Below, piece after piece: positions 13,401 through 25,661 of a DNA stretch of 64,000 nucleotides. Origin of the DNA: Elysia chlorotica (taxonomy: Eukaryota > Mollusca > Gastropoda > Plakobranchidae); the NCBI GenBank assembly GCA_003991915.1, contig RQTK01000058.1:580470-644469 (forward strand), read 5' to 3'. A program made the translations under genes and the position numbers. The first letter of the stretch is position 1. Each line of letters starts with the position of its first letter. The notes under the pieces are model-generated. The model was not told the DNA's origin and made no database searches. It saw nothing but the letters and a program-made list of their open reading frames with translations.

Positions 13401-16265
13401 AAATATAATTTCTACCTCACTGTTGGTGATTACCATACATGATAATATTGTTATCATCCTTGCTTAGGTACAGAGTTTTAAAAGTTTCAAAATATAAATT
13501 TGAAGACATCAATAACAGTGTTATTGTATTCATTGATTGAAAATTCGGAACTCCTGAGAATTTTAACCCCCCAAATTTCTGCTTGGTGAGAAAATACTAA
13601 ACTAAATTAGAGTTTTTGGCGTATAAAAATAAATAGGAAGTATTTTAACTTGTAGTGTTAAAAATAATAATGGCAACCGTGATAATAATAGTGAAAAGAA
13701 AAAAACCATTTGATTTTAACACTTATTTTGTTTCATCGAACTGGTTGCAAATAAAAATAAAGCCATTTGCTAATTCATTACCTGGAGACTTCAGAATTGA
13801 ATGATTCTTTTTAGCCCAGGATTATATATATTTTTAATCATTAGAGAAAGAACGAACATCTGGAGTGGACAATTAAATACTTTTTTCCAGAATTGATAAC
13901 TGCATATACTGACCTTTGTTATGATTAATATGTGACAAATGAATACTTAAAAACACTTTTAGTGAGTTGCTTGTGCCTTTTCATGTCTGCCTATTAACAT
14001 TTATCAATATTGTTTTACTGCTCCAGTGGCCACAGATCACGAAGTGTATTTTCACTGACCTTTTCGTCTTCGTAATTCTGAATTTGCTAACTTTTTAAAA
14101 TGTTAATTTTGCAAGCTTACACGTTAGAGATTTTCTTTTGTTTGTGTAGCCTTCTCTATTTTGCATATTCTCTCCAGTTTTGCTTTTTTTGTTCTTTTAA
14201 AAAATGTTTTTTTTTTTAAATTAGTTGAAAGTTAAACATTGAGACAGTTTCTGCTTCCCATTTTGTATTTTCATGTGGTGTTCAGTGGACATTGGTGTAT
14301 TAACTGCAGGCATATGAAAAATGACTACTATTAACATTTATATTCATTTTTTTCATCATTTGTATTTATAAATTCTTATTATATCATTTACGATATTTAC
14401 AAAATTATAGCTATGAGATTATTCAATAGTTAAAGAAAAGAACTAAAGGAGTTAGGAAGAGTTCTAGAAGTTATGATTCAGAAATTTTGATATTTCAAAT
14501 ACGTTGTTTTTTTTTGTCCCTTATGTTTCTTTGAAGCTGTATATTTTAAAAATGATTCTTTTGTAAAGAGTGCCTTTCTGATAGGAAATTAAAAAGTTAA
14601 CTGCTAGATTTGAAACGTTCCATGTAATGTTTTGTTACAGCCAGCAGCTTTCAGGATCAATCATAAATAAAGCTCTCAACTCTCTCTCTTTTTTTTTCTG
14701 TCTCCAGAAATCAGCCTCACAAGCCAGAGATTCCAGATCCTTCCTCCTTGGTCCAGAGTTTAGTGTCACCTCTGGCTGCTTATGCCTCTGCAGCCTCGTC
14801 ATCTACATCGCCAAAGGTGACCCACCTCTCACCAGAAGCTTTGTTTATGGCTGGTAGTCGCAAGTGCAGCCTAATACAAGAGGAATCTCATGATGATTAC
14901 GAAGACGACGACTTGGATGATCTAGAGATGGACCCTAAAGAGTTGAAACCATCTAAAAGCCTAGAGTTTTTAGATGACAGATCTTGTGAAATGTCACTGA
15001 GCCATAGTCAGGATTCTATTTTAACACCAGTGACTCCTGTTAAAGATGAGAGTAATATTCTTGAACCTGTAAATGCTAGGCGGCCACTCAAGACTGTGTG
15101 CAGCTCTCCCCAACTGCTCAATCAGATTCACGAAGAAAATGAATCAGAAGGGGAAGATGATTTTGTTCCTCTCAAGCTGTCTGCCCCACATAGTCGGTAT
15201 ACCCACAGTGGTGCTGCTTCTCCTGAAATATTAAGGAAGTATGAGCAAAGACGGAGGAGGAAGGGAGCAGGTCAGCGGGGCACTAGCTGCAGTAGCAGTG
15301 ATGCAAGTGATACAGATGATACAGAAGGCCGTTCAAGGAAAGAGAAGCTCAAACATAAGTTCATGCATCGCCGAGATAGCAGTGATCACTCAAGTGATAC
15401 AGATGGGCCAAGTGGCGGCAATAATATAGGTGGAGGAGGCCGCATTGGTAATGGTGGAGGGAGTGCTAAAACATCTCATCGGAGCAGTAGACGAAGTGAT
15501 GGAAGTAACGGTGGCGGGGGTGGAGGAGGAGGGGGGAGTGCAAATGATAAAAGCGGAGGGGGAAAGAGTCATTCATGTCAGAATTTTCCACCAAGCAATG
15601 ATAGATTATGCAATGGAGACCCCCTGGAAGGCGTGACAAAAAATAACTTGGACATAAATCAGAAAAACATTAGCAGTTACCAGAAATCCACTGAATGTAG
15701 CAAAAATGCACAGAATTGTAGTCTTCACCAACAAGCAATAACAGGGCTAAAAAACAAGAAAAATAAGCTGGGTATGATCAATACAGATCTTGGAGGACTG
15801 GATATCATGTTCCTTTCACACAAACTGTCTGCAATCAACAATGCTTTACCTCTATCTAGCAGTGGCAATAATGTTCTAATAAAGAGCAAGAACAAGGGCA
15901 ATAGCAGCAATATACTTTCAAATAAAATTAGCAATCGTAAAAATTGTACAGGCAGCTATGTGTCAGCTAATTTTACAAGTGGTCCAGTCTTCAGCTATAT
16001 TGGCCAATCTGTACAAGAAGTTGGCTGTACTCAAAAGTCGAAGGTTGTGGAGTTCACCAGAATCTCCGCAGTGGAGTCTCATGAGGGCACACTGGCTGAA
16101 CCAGAGCGCAAGTCATCAGTAGACTGTAATGGGCTTGTCTTACCTCCTCCAACCATGGCTTCTGTGGGAGACTATTCTGGAGTCATCACTTCGACCGTTC
16201 TCACTGTAGACAGTGCTGGTCACAGAGTTGGGGTTGTAGAATCCAAATGTTGTTCTGTTGTATGA
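952..16265 (+). CDS. SNRK: SNF-related serine/threonine kinase (SNRK), 1,070 aa, 6 coding exons plus an alternative last exon
   Basis: Joined exons 952-1543, 3539-3680, 4321-4536, 5138-5338, 7447-7950 and 14708-16265 keep phase throughout and sum to 3,213 nt. SNRK is an AMPK-related kinase activated by LKB1. The kinase domain spans about residues 18-271: glycine loop GQGHFAIV, lysine in AVK (47), HRDLKPEN (138-145), DFG (159-161), and activation-loop Thr in KLETSCGS (174) at the LKB1 site. A UBA-like region follows (about 290-340), then an acidic [10 protein letters not shown] stretch and a Ser-rich [12 protein letters not shown] block also present in vertebrate SNRK, Gly-rich runs, and the C-terminal ending CCSVV. 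Vertebrate SNRK is about 765 aa, so the tail is expanded. An alternative last exon at 8611-8965 would give a 669-residue form. Identity is secure; exon ends come from GT-AG signals and phase. Confidence 0.93.
1544..3538. other. SNRK: SNRK intron 1
   Basis: GTAAGT to CCCCCAG. Holds a CT microsatellite at about 2,470-2,502 and otherwise AT-rich sequence without a recognisable gene. Confidence 0.8.
3539..3680 (+). CDS. SNRK: SNRK coding exon 2: kinase C-lobe
   Basis: Acceptor CCCCCAG|AT completes the Asp of DVWSLGV. The exon encodes the C-lobe through [18 protein letters not shown], nearly identical to vertebrate SNRK, and stops at donor ATAG|GTTAGT. Confidence 0.93.
4321..4536 (+). CDS. SNRK: SNRK coding exon 3: end of kinase domain and start of UBA-like region
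   Basis: Begins after TTCAAAG| and reads [13 protein letters not shown], then DPWL, which closes the kinase fold. [15 protein letters not shown] opens the UBA-like segment. The donor is CA|GTAAGC. Confidence 0.93.
5138..5338 (+). CDS. SNRK: SNRK coding exon 4: UBA-like region and basic linker
   Basis: Acceptor GTTTCAG|. The exon reads [24 protein letters not shown], matching the vertebrate YNHITATYFLLAER segment, then a Gln/Ser-rich linker. Donor CG|GTGAGT. Confidence 0.92.
5339..7446. other. SNRK: SNRK intron 4
   Basis: GTGAGT to CAAAG. AT-rich, with a small tandem duplication of a 16-nt block (AAACCTGCGATGGGTT) near 6,717-6,750. No further gene seen. Confidence 0.7.
7447..7950 (+). CDS. 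SNRK: SNRK coding exon 5: regulatory linker
   Basis: Acceptor TTTTTCAAAG| and the two bases left by exon 4 restore the frame. The exon encodes residues 384-552, a Pro/Lys-rich, low-structure linker ending RDRK at donor AAA|GTATGC. No domain is recognised. Its position between the UBA-like and acidic regions fits the poorly conserved middle of SNRK. Confidence 0.8.
8611..8965 (+). CDS. SNRK: SNRK alternative 3'-terminal exon (short isoform)
   Basis: Acceptor GTCCCAACAG| opens a frame with exactly the phase needed after exon 5. It stays open for 118 codons to TAA 8963-8965, reading [15 protein letters not shown] at the start and KSQNAEKK at the end. It uses the same acceptor phase as the distal exon at 14708, so the two behave as mutually exclusive last exons. 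An ATTAAA polyadenylation variant lies at 8985-8990. This product (669 aa) would lack the acidic/Ser-rich tail and the CAAX-like end. There is no ATG-initiated ORF here; the exon is visible only through splice phase. Transcript support is not available. Confidence 0.6.
9697..9787 (-). mobile_element. 5'-truncated SINE, family B, with 12-bp target-site duplication
   Basis: The segment GGTTTAACGTCTC...CCTATACGGCGACAG recurs at 17,407-17,468 (+), 29,388-29,596 (-) and 51,024-51,093 (-). This copy is bracketed by a perfect 12-nt direct repeat, GTTTATTGATCA, at 9685-9696 and 9788-9799, the mark of target-primed insertion. The tRNA-like head is missing, so it is 5' truncated. Confidence 0.75.
10411..10470. 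repeat. (CT)n microsatellite
   Basis: Long CT run in SNRK intron 5. It produces a Leu/Ser low-complexity frame that is not a gene. Confidence 0.95.
14708..16265 (+). CDS. SNRK: SNRK coding exon 7: acidic, Ser-rich and Gly-rich tail
   Basis: Acceptor CTGTCTCCAG| follows a pyrimidine tract, and the first base completes the Lys begun in exon 5. The frame then reads [14 protein letters not shown] and stays open for more than 500 codons to TGA 16263-16265. Conserved blocks include [17 protein letters not shown] and [15 protein letters not shown]. Gly-rich runs lie at about 15,410-15,570. The C-terminus is KCCSVV. Confidence 0.92.
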
Positions 16266-17589
16266 GTTACGTACTAATTATAAACTTGTTTATGTTACCC
16301 TCCACTCCCTCCTCCCTCACAACTCATTGTTTGCCATCATGTTTTAAAACTAATGTTTGTGAGTGTTAACCTTCCTTAAACAGCTGCTTTCACGTCACCT
16401 TTAAAAAAAATTATTTTTTATTAACAAGATTGTTTTCCTATGGGGTTGTAAGGCTATAACAGAATTTGCCCAGCATCAGGTTAGTGCAACCTCAGCATCC
16501 AATGGATGATAGCCTTTTTTGTTTTGTTTTTATGGTCTTGACCCTTTTAATCTATATGGTCTGCCAAGGCTGATGAACTACTCTTTAAAGATTGCCTTCC
16601 CAAGCTGGAAAGCTCTAAAGCATAAGATCTGTTAAAAGCAAATTATAAAAGGTTTAAAAGAATAACCAAGACCCAATAGTTTGATAAAGGCTAATGTTTC
16701 TTCAAATTGAATTACTAAATATAAAGAACCACAAGAAAATTCTACCCATTTATTTATTTGTTGATATATTTTTTTTTATAACACAAAAAAGATCTGAAGT
16801 TACAAATGAGGTTCCATGTTTTTTGTTGTTGTTGTTATTGTTTATTTTTTGTTAATATATATTTCTGTTCTATGTTATTTTTCTTTGTTCCTCTCTTGTA
16901 TCAAAATCCTGAAATATCCATTTGTTTTTTTCTTTTCTCTAAAAGTGTTAAAATGTTCTGCCTGGAAATATTTTTGTTTTTTGTTACTCAAGTTAAATCA
17001 CAAAATAATTCATATTATGTGCAATAGATTTTTGTAGAGAATCAATAAGCCTTAAGAATATGAGCTTATTTGTATTAATCTATATTTGTGCATGTGCTCT
17101 ATCAACTTAAAGGCTTGAATGAAAAATATCGAAGATCAGTTTCACAGGGAACTTTTCCATCAGCTGAAAGAGGTTGAAATACTGCTTTTGTTATTAAGAT
17201 TAGATTTAGACATGGTTTTTGGGATTGCACTGTACGCTGGGCTCAACATTGTTTTTTGTTTGTTATATAACTGTGTCATTCATTTTGTTTTATAACTTGA
17301 TTGTTCAGTAGTTGCTAGTTGAACAAAGAGGGAATCATTTTCTAAAATGTTGCCATAATACAAATTTTCAAACGAGAAGGAATTATTTAGTGTTATCATG
17401 CATGTATTTCTAAAGGCTCTAGCGGTATGGGATTCCCAAGGGAATCTAGGAGACATTAAACTAAGAGAGCATGTAACTACGTTTACCCCTAAATAATAAT
17501 TTTGTGTATATTGACCATTAGATGTACATGCCTTCCCCTGTTTTCTGTTGTCCCACATTTGGAAGTATGAAAATATTACTTGCAATAAA
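16266..17589 (+). other. SNRK: SNRK 3' UTR candidate
   Basis: Non-coding AT-rich sequence after the stop. The first canonical AATAAA downstream is at 17,584-17,589, which would give about 1.3 kb of 3' UTR. More AATAAA sites near 18,413 and 21,053 could extend it. A SINE tail fragment lies inside at 17,407-17,468. Confidence 0.4.
17407..17468 (+). mobile_element. SINE family B tail fragment
   Basis: Shares AGCGGTATGGGATTC and GAGACATTAAAC with the family-B tails, in forward orientation. Flanked by a 7-nt direct repeat GCATGTA (17,400-17,406 and 17,469-17,475), a possible target-site duplication. Confidence 0.6.
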
Positions 17590-17599
17590 TGAGAAGAAA

Positions 17600-20500
17600 G
17601 GAGTTGTGAGTCAATACTATGAAAGGCTGAGAGGTCACATAAAGTTTCCTTCCCCCTTGAATACCATTTAGAACGTTGAAAATTAATAATTAAAAGGAAT
17701 GGATTTCTTTCTCATGCTCCTTCAATCACAAGGTAGTCTTTTTTCATCATTTCAAATATGATCTCCTTGTTATTTACTTATTTTTCTCCCTCGTCTACTT
17801 TCTCACGAATCCCTCTCTATCCTGTCACAATCTTCTCCTGCTTTCAGTCTTAAAAAAAAAAAATAGAGACATGGACAGAATTGTTTACTTTGTCTAAATT
17901 AATTACACCAGGGTGGTTTTAAGAAGACCTATACCTGTAGTCTTAAAAACCAGTGTAAGGTAAAACGGAATATGTTCTTCTAAAATTGATAGCAGCACAC
18001 ATAAATGAGTCATAAAATACTATTGAAAATCAACTATCACCCCCTTTGTAATTTTTAATTTCCTCATATTTCTTGAAGAATTCTTTACCTGTCATAATAG
18101 CTATTTCATATAAAATGAAAAAACATTTACATCTTAGGAGGAAAAAATTGGACGGAAAAAGCTTTTCCTTTCTGCATTCATTAGTCAAGTAGTAAAAAGC
18201 ACAGAAACAAAAAAAAAATGATGTTATAGCAGCCACAATTTAACTCAAATTTTTATCATGGTAAATGTACTTGAAACAGCTGAATCTTTATTTTGAATTT
18301 TAGTTTTATTTGTCTAAAAGGGAGGAAAAATCTGAAAGCACAATGCAATCCCCAACGTAATAATTTTGTATGAACTAAAAGTGCATTTGCCTTTTGGAGG
18401 ATAATTTATGGCTCAATAAATCATTTCAATAGCTAGGTTCTTTTTTTATTTTATTTAAAAACATTAAAAAGAAATGTTTTTTTTTGTCCCAAGTATGATA
18501 TTTTTATAAAAATTAAGATTTTTCTTTATGTTTAGGTTGGTAAATGTCTGTGCTCATGTTGAGTTATTGCAGTGCCATTAATATACCTTTTTTAGCCGAA
18601 AAAATCAATACACATGTAATGTACAAATATCCATGCACAGAGTCAACTTTTATGTGTTAATTGTTTAGGCCTAGTAGTAAGATCATAAAGGCTAATTTGT
18701 GTGTGTTCATGTCGGATGATTACGGTGAATTTATTATACATGTATTTTTTGAGGCTGAGGGCTGAGTCCTTTTCCTAACTTCTAGTCTCCTGCATTCAAG
18801 AGGGGAGCCTGTGTGTTTGAATTCAGGGAAGGTTGTGATATTACAATTAATTTTTAGATTGTTTTTTTGTGTGCTCAGTATTGAAAATTGGAAGAAAGAG
18901 TCTGTCAGTGCGCTCAGTTAAGGTTAAAAAGTTTATTTTAGGAGGTAATTTTACGTGTTGAACTTGAAGGTCAGGATATGTTGAGTACATGTATCTGTTA
19001 TCTCCAAAATGTTTACTTCAACTGCCAAACGGGTAATAATGAGCTGTGTAATTTGCATGACTGAAAAAATGTAATCATTGTTTATTATACAGTGAAATTT
19101 CTCGAAAATTTGTTTTTCTTTCAACAGGATCAAACATTGTAAAATTGCCATAGATTGGTATGCATGAGTACCTCTATCTTTATTTAAAAAAAATTAAATT
19201 TACAGTCAAATTGCTTGTAAGAGAAAACTCAATAAGTTTTTGTTAATTTTGTAAACGAATTTTGAATACATCTTGTTTATCTACCACAGCTATCCACCAC
19301 TCACCTTTAACTTGGTGTGATTTTTGTATATAATAATTTTTGTCACACTTTGCAAATGCTAGTATGGATAATTGACACTACTAATACATGTGTGATTTTT
19401 GTCAGTGCAGCCCCAGACTAGGTTATCGCTCATATCCGATAATCCCTCCTTTTCAAATCTCTATCTTGATTGTAATAGTGGCTTGAAAACAATGTGTAAA
19501 TATTTGTGAACTCCATGAACACATTTAAATGTCATCTAGATCAAAATTCTCTGCTCACGGTTTACCACTGGGATTAATAGACACCTATTCCCCTCAACAA
19601 ACAAAAAAATGAAAAAAAAAAAAACAAAGCAAAAAATAAACACTGTTTGACATCTTTTTTTTTTTTTTTTCTCGCACTTTTTCAACAAAATGTCTTTCAT
19701 GTCCATAGGAATATATTATGTTTGTTCCAAATGTGTTCCATTGAACATCAAAGATTATTTGTGGTAAAAATAAAATGGTTAAATCATTATTTATTTAGAA
19801 TGTCATAAATACTCTCATAATATTTGTAAATTATGCTTACACATTAAATTTGAGCAACTGAATTGATTGCTTCTTGCCACACACATGCTGAATTGCTCAT
19901 CTGATTTTTTAAAGAGCTGGATATGTTCACCTAACCAATGATGGATACACAGATTTTATGAAAACAGTTTTACTATGATAAACTTTTTTTTACTGCATTC
20001 ATTTTTTTTCATCCCACTCTCTGATGTTATTGATATGAAACCAAAAAATTGCCTACACATAACAGAAACAGCAATTTGTCATGATGTCATTGAAAACTCT
20101 GTGGAAACATAATGTTTTGCTGAGACACCTGTCGAGGGAGGAAAAAAACAACAACACATCTTTGCTCTGGTCAAGTTCCGTTCTTAGTTAATCATAACAT
20201 AATAAAACTAAATGAGTAAGTGTGTGCATCTCCATTTACTAATTTAGCAAAATCCTTTTAAAGAAGATCAAGGTTGACAGTGATAAAGGATGTGGATTTT
20301 TCAACTTCTCTGGTAATTTATAAAAAGAAAGAACTCAGTGGCTGGTCCCTGTCCTCTTTAAAATAAAATTTGGGAAATGACAAAGAATCAATATGCTTCT
20401 GAAAAATGTACGTTTAACATGCAATACATTCTGTTACTTTTATCAGTTTATGTGATCTGATATATAAAAATAATACTGTAAGTGTAACCATGTTAAATGA

Positions 20501-21200
20501 ACTTTCCATTGTAGGCTGATGTACATAGTTCAAGTTGTTGTTTCATTGTTTTCCAGATGCCCATCTGCGATATTTGTCAAAAATGATATAGATGTTTAGC
20601 ATATAAAAAAAAAATGTAATAGTGCATATTATAAGTATGTGTAATCATCTAATTTTGTCTTGCGATGTAAATGTGTACATTTTATTTATTACTTAGAGAT
20701 TACTAAACATGACTAGCTCTATGTGGTCTAATCATTTTTTTAATTGAAACACAAATGACTGATAAATTATACCTTTGCAAAATAAAAATTGTTTTGAAGT
20801 TGACTGTGTTGCTGTAATCATGCCGGTCTTGCTCGCACATAATTTAGAAAGTGTGTATGTTAGTGATACTAAAATTACTATGCGGTGTATAGATAACTTA
20901 AATGTTAAACAGTCACGCAGATATCCCAGAACAAGATCCATTTGTTGTGTACATCCTTGTTATATTAATGAGCATGCTGGTTTAAGTATATATTAATGTA
21001 GTTAGCATATATCCTTTACCCAGAACCTGTTTCATGAAAGGGAAAGTGTCCATAATAAATTTGTTCAAACAAGCCTTGTTTTTTTTCCCTCTATTATGTT
21101 CATTGACATATGTGCAGAAAATGTCACACTTAAGGGGATTGTCTTTAAAGATAACTATGTTATAGGATGTTGCACATGTAGTACAACATGTCGTTACGTA
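17600..21200. other. Intergenic AT-rich sequence
   Basis: No ORF with coding character, no recognisable RNA gene and no long repeat seen. May include distal SNRK 3' UTR. Confidence 0.6.
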
Positions 21201-21214
21201 TGTTTTTGTTCAAA

Positions 21215-21390
21215 TACAGTGGGCCTCGCATATAGCAACATGGGACTCGAGGAAACCTCGATCGTAAGAAGACTATCTGAGGGACCCAGTTATATCATAA
21301 CTATGGACCTTGCCTGAACCTTCGACCTAAAGAAGTGATTTAATGAAAACCTTGGACGTAACGAAGTACTGGGCTAGAATAGTGGTTGAG
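21215..21390 (+). mobile_element. Tigger/pogo-like terminal fragment
   Basis: Starts TACAGTGGGCCTCGCATATA and contains several AACCTCGAT...TAACGAAG-like blocks, typical of pogo/Tigger terminal and subterminal repeats. No matching opposite end is visible, so this is a truncated remnant at best. Confidence 0.4.
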
Positions 21391-21944
21391 ATTTCCAGAA
21401 TTTTTTTTTCTTCATTCTGAATTAAGCTTGTATGTTTGACAGTACTGAGTAGAGTTAAGCACCCTAGATCTAGGTTAAAGGTCCAGATTAAAAGATCCAA
21501 CTCCTAGATCTAGGTCTTGAACCTAAATCTAATTGAAATTTGAGAATGCTCACTACTAGAAGTCTTGATCTAAGTTCGGAGCAGAAATAAGAAATTTAGT
21601 GGCGAAGTTAGTGAGATTCAAAAGGGAAAGAAAATTAAAAGGGGAATAGTGCAATTTTAAAGATAGATCTAGATAAACCAGAGAGACCATAGGCCTTATC
21701 GAGGGAAAAAAAATCGATACGTTTTAATACTGCCTAAAAGCGTATCACTGAGAAGGGGGATGAGAATACAAATTTGGAAGGGTTTTCACTATTGGGTGAG
21801 AATAACTAAACTTGGTTATTAGCACCCCGGGTGTGGAATAGTCACATTGTACGTTTTTCAGGATAGTTGGTCATGAGGCTTCTACAGTTCCTCTGTAAGA
21901 AATGAGAACTAACCATTTAAAAAAAATATATTCTTAAAGCCTGG

Positions 21945-22511
21945 CGGGCTACCCGCAGGGTGGCCAACCAGACCAGCAAGTTTCTTTCCCTTAGCCCTCC
22001 GCTCCACAATGACTTCTGGAGTCAAATACCCCACTTCCAATGTCGGTGGCGACGTCGAGTCGAAGGTTAGGACGAAGGTGTTGGTCCTGATTTTACTCTC
22101 CTTCCGCATAAAAAGGCGTCGGGTGTGGGTGACTCCATCGAGTTCCGCCACCATCTCCTCCTTGCTATGCTCCGCTAAGCCTTCACAGCGACAGCGATTT
22201 TGACAAAGCTTTCACCCCTGCAGAGACGCTTTGATTATGCTTCGCTAGAACACTCCATTAAGAGCTCCTCAGGACGGGGTTTCGTGACGCTCTTGGCTTC
22301 ACCTACCAGTCCTCACTGCTCCGCTAATACTGTAATAGCAAAAAACACTGAGTTTTGCCATCTTCTTTTCAACATCGCTGATCACCAAGCATGGTGAGCG
22401 GCTGGTTTTTTTTTTTTTAGTGGGGCGGTCTGAGTTGAAAGTAAAGGTGCCATAGAGAAAAGAAAGAGAGGTTCTGCTCCGAGAATACCCATCCGCCATC
22501 GAGCCCAACAA
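21945..22511 (-). pseudogene. Decayed non-LTR retrotransposon ORF1 (gag-like) fragment
   Basis: On the minus strand three frames in succession carry a conserved invertebrate LINE ORF1 pattern: PCLVISDVEKKMAKLS (about 22,400), then GEAKSVTKPRPEELLMEC (about 22,290), then VTHTRRLFMRK...TFVLTFDSTSPPTLEVGYL (about 22,000-22,130). Frame changes, an in-frame stop and loss of the zinc-knuckle region show it is dead. A T run at 22,407-22,418 interrupts it. No reverse transcriptase is visible next to it. I recognised the family by pattern only. Confidence 0.6.
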
Positions 22512-22953
22512 GGGGACACTGCGAAAATATCCAGCTCTAGAAGTGTCAGAACTATCCCGGAGTTATACTTCTAACATAGAGGGAATGCTAGAATTGACCC
22601 TAGCCAAGAAAGACATGACCAGCCGATTGAGCAGTGGGGGCCACACCGCCCACCCGTCTCGGAAGAAGGAGCAGACCAGAGTGATATGTTGGTGAATGGC
22701 AGCCCCTGCCTCCATCATGACAGGATGCACCTCACGGCGAACAAGGGGTCCACTAATGGGGGTCAGAAGTAGAAGAGGTGAAAACAATAAATTAGATGGA
22801 CGATATGAGCACACAAGAGAGTGGAAAGACATAGGAAGATAAAGAGAAAGGGTCTGTCCTTAGCACTCTTTTACTGTATCTCGCGCGACAGGTAGGAGGT
22901 GGTAATCATTCTTTACACCCCTCCGAATGGGGGCCCCATATACCGCACGGGCG

Positions 22954-23087
<134 letters not shown>

Positions 23088-23099
23088 GGTGAGGAGTGA

Positions 23100-23951
23100 A
23101 GAGATAAAGTAGGAGGAAAAGTTGACGGTACCCATGGTGTAATTGTAAGTTCTATACAATAGTGAAAATGAGAGGCCGGAAATAATTTGCTTAGATGGCT
23201 GATGTAACCTATGTTCCCCCTGGGTCAGGCTGACGTCCCCCGAGCGTAGATGTTGCCAACTGAGTTTTAATCACTTAATTAAAACTCGCGTGTTGAAGAG
23301 AGCTGTGCTCACCAAATCGCTTGTGTTGCCACTCACATTAATTACAAAATAGTGCCTTCGGGACTTTATTAATGATACAGCCCTTTTAATGAATTAACCA
23401 GACCTGGGCTACTCAGGTCTCGATATGAAAATATTAAATTTTCTTTACAGAACTCTTTTAAGCTTAATATGTGAAAAAAAATTGTTTTCTTTAAAGATTG
23501 GTAATGCAACGTATTCCATAGCGTGCTTAAGGTGGGCCCCTTCTACGACCGTTTCGAACTAGGGGGTTGTTATCTCTCTTGTTTAGTCGGTATGGGGATA
23601 AACACGCCTGTCTGATCTATAAGGGTGAAATACGCACAACTCACGCTAGTAGGGCCATTTGTTGATGAAAATAATTTATTGATGGTACAATCAAAATACT
23701 AGCCTTACCTATTACAAAAAAAAATAACCATTGCAATATAGCATATCTTAAATACAATTTGAGGAAATGATTCGATATAGCATAATATGCTCAATACAAT
23801 TTGAGGAAATGATTCAAATATTCGAATGATAATGAAGTTATACAAAGTTAGTCAATAAATACCTACCTTTTCCCCATTTACTAGAGATAATATTGCAGAG
23901 CCAGACGAGCATTTAAAATAAACACACACAGACGCCCAAACAAACACGCAA

Positions 23952-23986
<35 letters not shown>

Positions 23987-24180
23987 TCATCCAATAAAAT
24001 AAACAGAAAGGAAAAAAACCTAAGACAAAACATAACCGCTCACTAGGGAGTGGTTAAACAGGACAACGAAAATCGTAAGAGCTTACAGTATACCTCCATC
24101 CCATTCATCAGCGATGCTGCCCTCAACGCTGGGCACAAAAAGCATTGTGCTTTAATTATAATTATGGACCTGTTGTAAGC
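23100..24180. other. Intergenic, with short direct repeats and (CA)n
   Basis: A 21-nt block beginning TACAATTTGAGG occurs twice, near 23,752 and 23,797. A (CA)n tract lies at about 23,957-23,982. No gene seen. Confidence 0.6.
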
Positions 24181-24199
24181 AGGCCCATACCTGGTACTC

Positions 24200-24303
24200 T
24201 ATAAAAGGAAAGCTTGTAGAATGTAGCAGATCTATCATTCCTATCTGCCCCCACTCGCGTCTTTCCACCAGTCATCGCTACAGTCACACTCGATACTACA
24301 ACG
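24200..24303 (+). promoter_or_regulatory. TATA box and possible 5' non-coding exon
   Basis: TATAAAAGG at 24,200 is followed about 30 nt later by unusually GC-balanced sequence that ends at a good splice donor, AACG|GTACGT (24,304). This is the layout of a TATA promoter with a short first exon. The nearest downstream coding exon on the same strand begins about 2.7 kb away (27,005), so it may be the 5' exon of the Arg-rich gene. That link is inference. Confidence 0.4.
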
Positions 24304-24969
24304 GTACGTAATTAGAGGTTATAATAGGTATTGGTAACGCTGTTGCTTTTTACATTAAAATCTTCTTTTATAATTAACACTTAAGTTTCATCTTCAACTA
24401 TGTTACGTATTATTTTTGAGGAGCAAAATTTGCATTGTTGTTATATACTGCAATTTTCTCCCCATGTCCGTAAAATTAGGTCAGTTTATCCACGTACAAG
24501 GTACGTGCCAAAGGTAATGCGAAAATTCGTCGAAAAATATATCAAGTTTAATTTAGACATGACTCAAATTTGGACACAGGATTCAACTCCTAGCTAATTT
24601 TCAATTAAAGTTTACATTGCCAGTAAAAATTGGCACCAAGTGTATCAAACTTTGAACACTTATTCAACCAAGTCACCCCTTTCTTTGATCTTGATTTTCG
24701 AAGATGACAGTTTCTAATATAATATATAATATATGTAATATGAAATTGTCAGAACAGGCACAGCGTGAAATATAAATATATATGTGAGAAAGGCAGGGAA
24801 AACACCGGGCACAGCGTGAAAAGTTTTAAACTTTTATTGAATTTACACCATCATAAAAAAAAACCCAGCCGGCATAACAAGTCCGACTGAAAATAATAAT
24901 AAGAAAAACGATAAGTCATACATAGGGAAAAAATAATGAAAAGTACATTGGCACAAACATGATCTTCAT

Positions 24970-24974
<5 letters not shown>

Positions 24975-25044
<70 letters not shown>

Positions 25045-25047
25045 GGG
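24975..25047. repeat. (GA)n microsatellite
   Basis: Long GA run with minor interruptions near its 3' end. Confidence 0.95.
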
Positions 25048-25661
25048 GAGAGAGAATAATAAAGAGGGCGACAAATAGTCAAAATCAAAGGCATAGGTAA
25101 TCAAAGAGCAACTAAAATATACACACGTGGTAATAGACTAATACAAATACTAATATGTAGCACCAAACCAAAGGTAAATGTGAATTTAGTGCAATGGTTG
25201 AAATGCAGACTACCCCAATAGTAATTTGTATGTAGAAAGCCTAATACATTTAATGGACATCCTAAAGTATGTTACGACAAGTAGGCGAAAAGTATCAGTA
25301 CATAGTTGACCACAAGGGAAACAAAGCCAGGAAATGGGGACCAGGTCCCAATAACATTTATCATCACCCACAGTATGATCTGTGCAGGGTGAAGATATTA
25401 TTACCTCCCCATAACGTAGGCAACATTCTCAAGGGATTCAACTAACCATAATAAAATTAATGAACGACAAAGCTGGAGCACCAGTCTGCCCAGCACCAAA
25501 AGAAGCAAATAACAATCACAAAACCAGAGGTGAGAATAAAAGCACTATATGAACTTAATTAGCAGTACAGATACGGTAAAACATACAAAATTTGCGGTCA
25601 GAGAAAATACTGTAAAGAACGAAATACAAACAACCCACTAGCTCACATATAATATATATTT

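Larger units (their letters stand above)
7951..14707. other. SNRK: SNRK intron 5 (6.8 kb) outside exon 6
   Basis: Apart from the alternative exon at 8611-8965, a SINE tail at 9,697-9,787 and a CT tract at 10,411-10,470, I see only AT-rich unique sequence. No coding frame here is longer or better than chance. Confidence 0.7.
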
